Assembly: GCA_027010005.1 (NCBI GenBank)
Contig: JALVCM010000521.1
Location: 1 to 6,376, forward strand
DNA: 6,376 nt
Source: Thiohalobacter sp.
GTDB lineage: Bacteria; Pseudomonadota; Gammaproteobacteria; DSM-19610
Direction: 5' to 3'
Position numbers and translations under genes: made by a program
Part shown: in pieces, positions 6,133-6,376 of the stretch
Position numbering within the stretch: position 1 is the first letter of the stretch
Layout of the letters: the number at the start of each line of letters is the position of its first letter
Notes under the pieces: model-generated
Told to the model about the DNA's origin: nothing
The model's input: the letters and a program-made list of their open reading frames with translations, nothing else
Databases searched by the model: none

Positions 6133-6211
6133 TGTATAGCGCATCCGACACAAAACAATTTGTGTATGCTATACACCTTAATTAATATATACAAATTGTT
6201 TTATGTCGGAT
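6133..6211. promoter_or_regulatory. Inverted-repeat operator/promoter region of the fic gene
   Basis: A long inverted repeat has arms 6143-6167 and 6187-6211: 25 bases, 23 complementary, with TGTCGGAT/ATCCGACA outer ends and ACAAATTGTTTT inside. Nested with it are TGTATAGC (6133-6140) with its reverse complement GCTATACA (6168-6175), and GTGTAT-gct-ATACAC (6162-6176). The alternative fic starts lie within or beside the left arm. On the minus strand a TTGTAT / TAGCAT pair with 17-base spacing is a weak promoter candidate. The density of symmetry suggests a repressor site, plausibly for the Fic protein's own winged helix (inference). It could instead be a small inserted palindromic element. Confidence 0.55.
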
Positions 6212-6324
6212 ACGGATGACGCAAACCATAAAAATCACAACATTATGATTATGCTTTATATTTCTCTGAAAGATAATGTTACCGTATGTTCCAGGTAACC
6301 TGTTGTTATTGAATTAATTAATAT

Positions 6325-6376
6325 TGGTGCTCCCTAGGGGAATCGAACCCCTGTTACCGGCGTGAGAGGCCAGTGT
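6325..6376 (-). tRNA. tRNA-Glu, anticodon CTC (3' part; 5' end beyond window)
   Basis: The reverse complement ends in an encoded CCA (at 6327-6325). Before it come discriminator A, acceptor strand AGGGAGC, and a T arm AGGGG-TTCGATT-CCCCT. The anticodon arm is CTGGC-CTCTCAC-GCCGG with anticodon CTC (6366-6364), which reads GAG codons. The T arm and GGTAACAGGGG region match bacterial tRNA-Glu. The D arm and 5' acceptor strand lie outside. No terminator was seen downstream. As a tRNA 3' end beside AT-rich DNA, it is a typical integration site. Confidence 0.93.

Noticed and set aside
6203..6298. 31-codon plus-strand ORF (starting MSDTDDANHKN)
   Set aside because: No ribosome site, begins inside the inverted repeat, low-information AT-rich sequence; most likely chance.
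6278..6299. GTTACC/GGTAAC hairpin downstream of the tRNA
   Set aside because: Only six pairs with a ten-base loop and no T run in either direction; not a convincing terminator.
1..6376. CRISPR array or transposase gene
   Set aside because: No regularly spaced direct repeats and no protein with transposase or integrase motifs in any frame.

Overview
The window looks like a chromosomal segment from a moderately GC-rich gammaproteobacterium. The evidence is the divergent pepA / lptF-lptG arrangement, which E. coli also has, a CCA-encoding tRNA-Glu, and strong Shine-Dalgarno sites. The organism cannot be named from this sequence. The DUF2173-like genes would fit an environmental, possibly sulfur-oxidising, lineage, but that is only a hint.

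Layout: (1) Positions 1-756, minus strand, hold the N-terminal half of leucyl aminopeptidase PepA, cut by the window edge. (2) A 122-base divergent promoter region separates it from lptF (879-1940) and lptG (1937-3004), which overlap by four bases and encode the two membrane subunits of the lipopolysaccharide export ABC transporter. (3) A perfect 66-bp palindrome sits between lptG and a convergent RDD-family membrane protein gene (3104-3565, minus). (4) A GTCAT-type palindromic repeat, a sigma-54-like promoter and a multi-hairpin leader precede a compact operon of three small genes (3815-4168, 4207-4545, 4555-4887). Their products look like diverged paralogues of one roadblock-like (DUF2173-type) family. 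(5) A two-hairpin intergenic repeat (4917-4994) follows. (6) The composition then drops to AT-rich: a minus-strand Fic-family AMP-transferase gene (5029-6129) with its own C-terminal winged helix, and upstream of it a large inverted repeat that looks like an operator. (7) The 3' part of a minus-strand tRNA-Glu(CTC) closes the window.

Regions 1-3 are housekeeping and cell-envelope genes. The strongest candidate for something undescribed is region 4: three tandem, diverged small paralogues under an apparent sigma-54 promoter with a structured leader. Region 6 looks like a horizontally acquired, self-regulating Fic gene beside a tRNA. No stretch over 300 bases lacks a gene; the longest gap (3566-3814) holds the repeat, promoter and leader.
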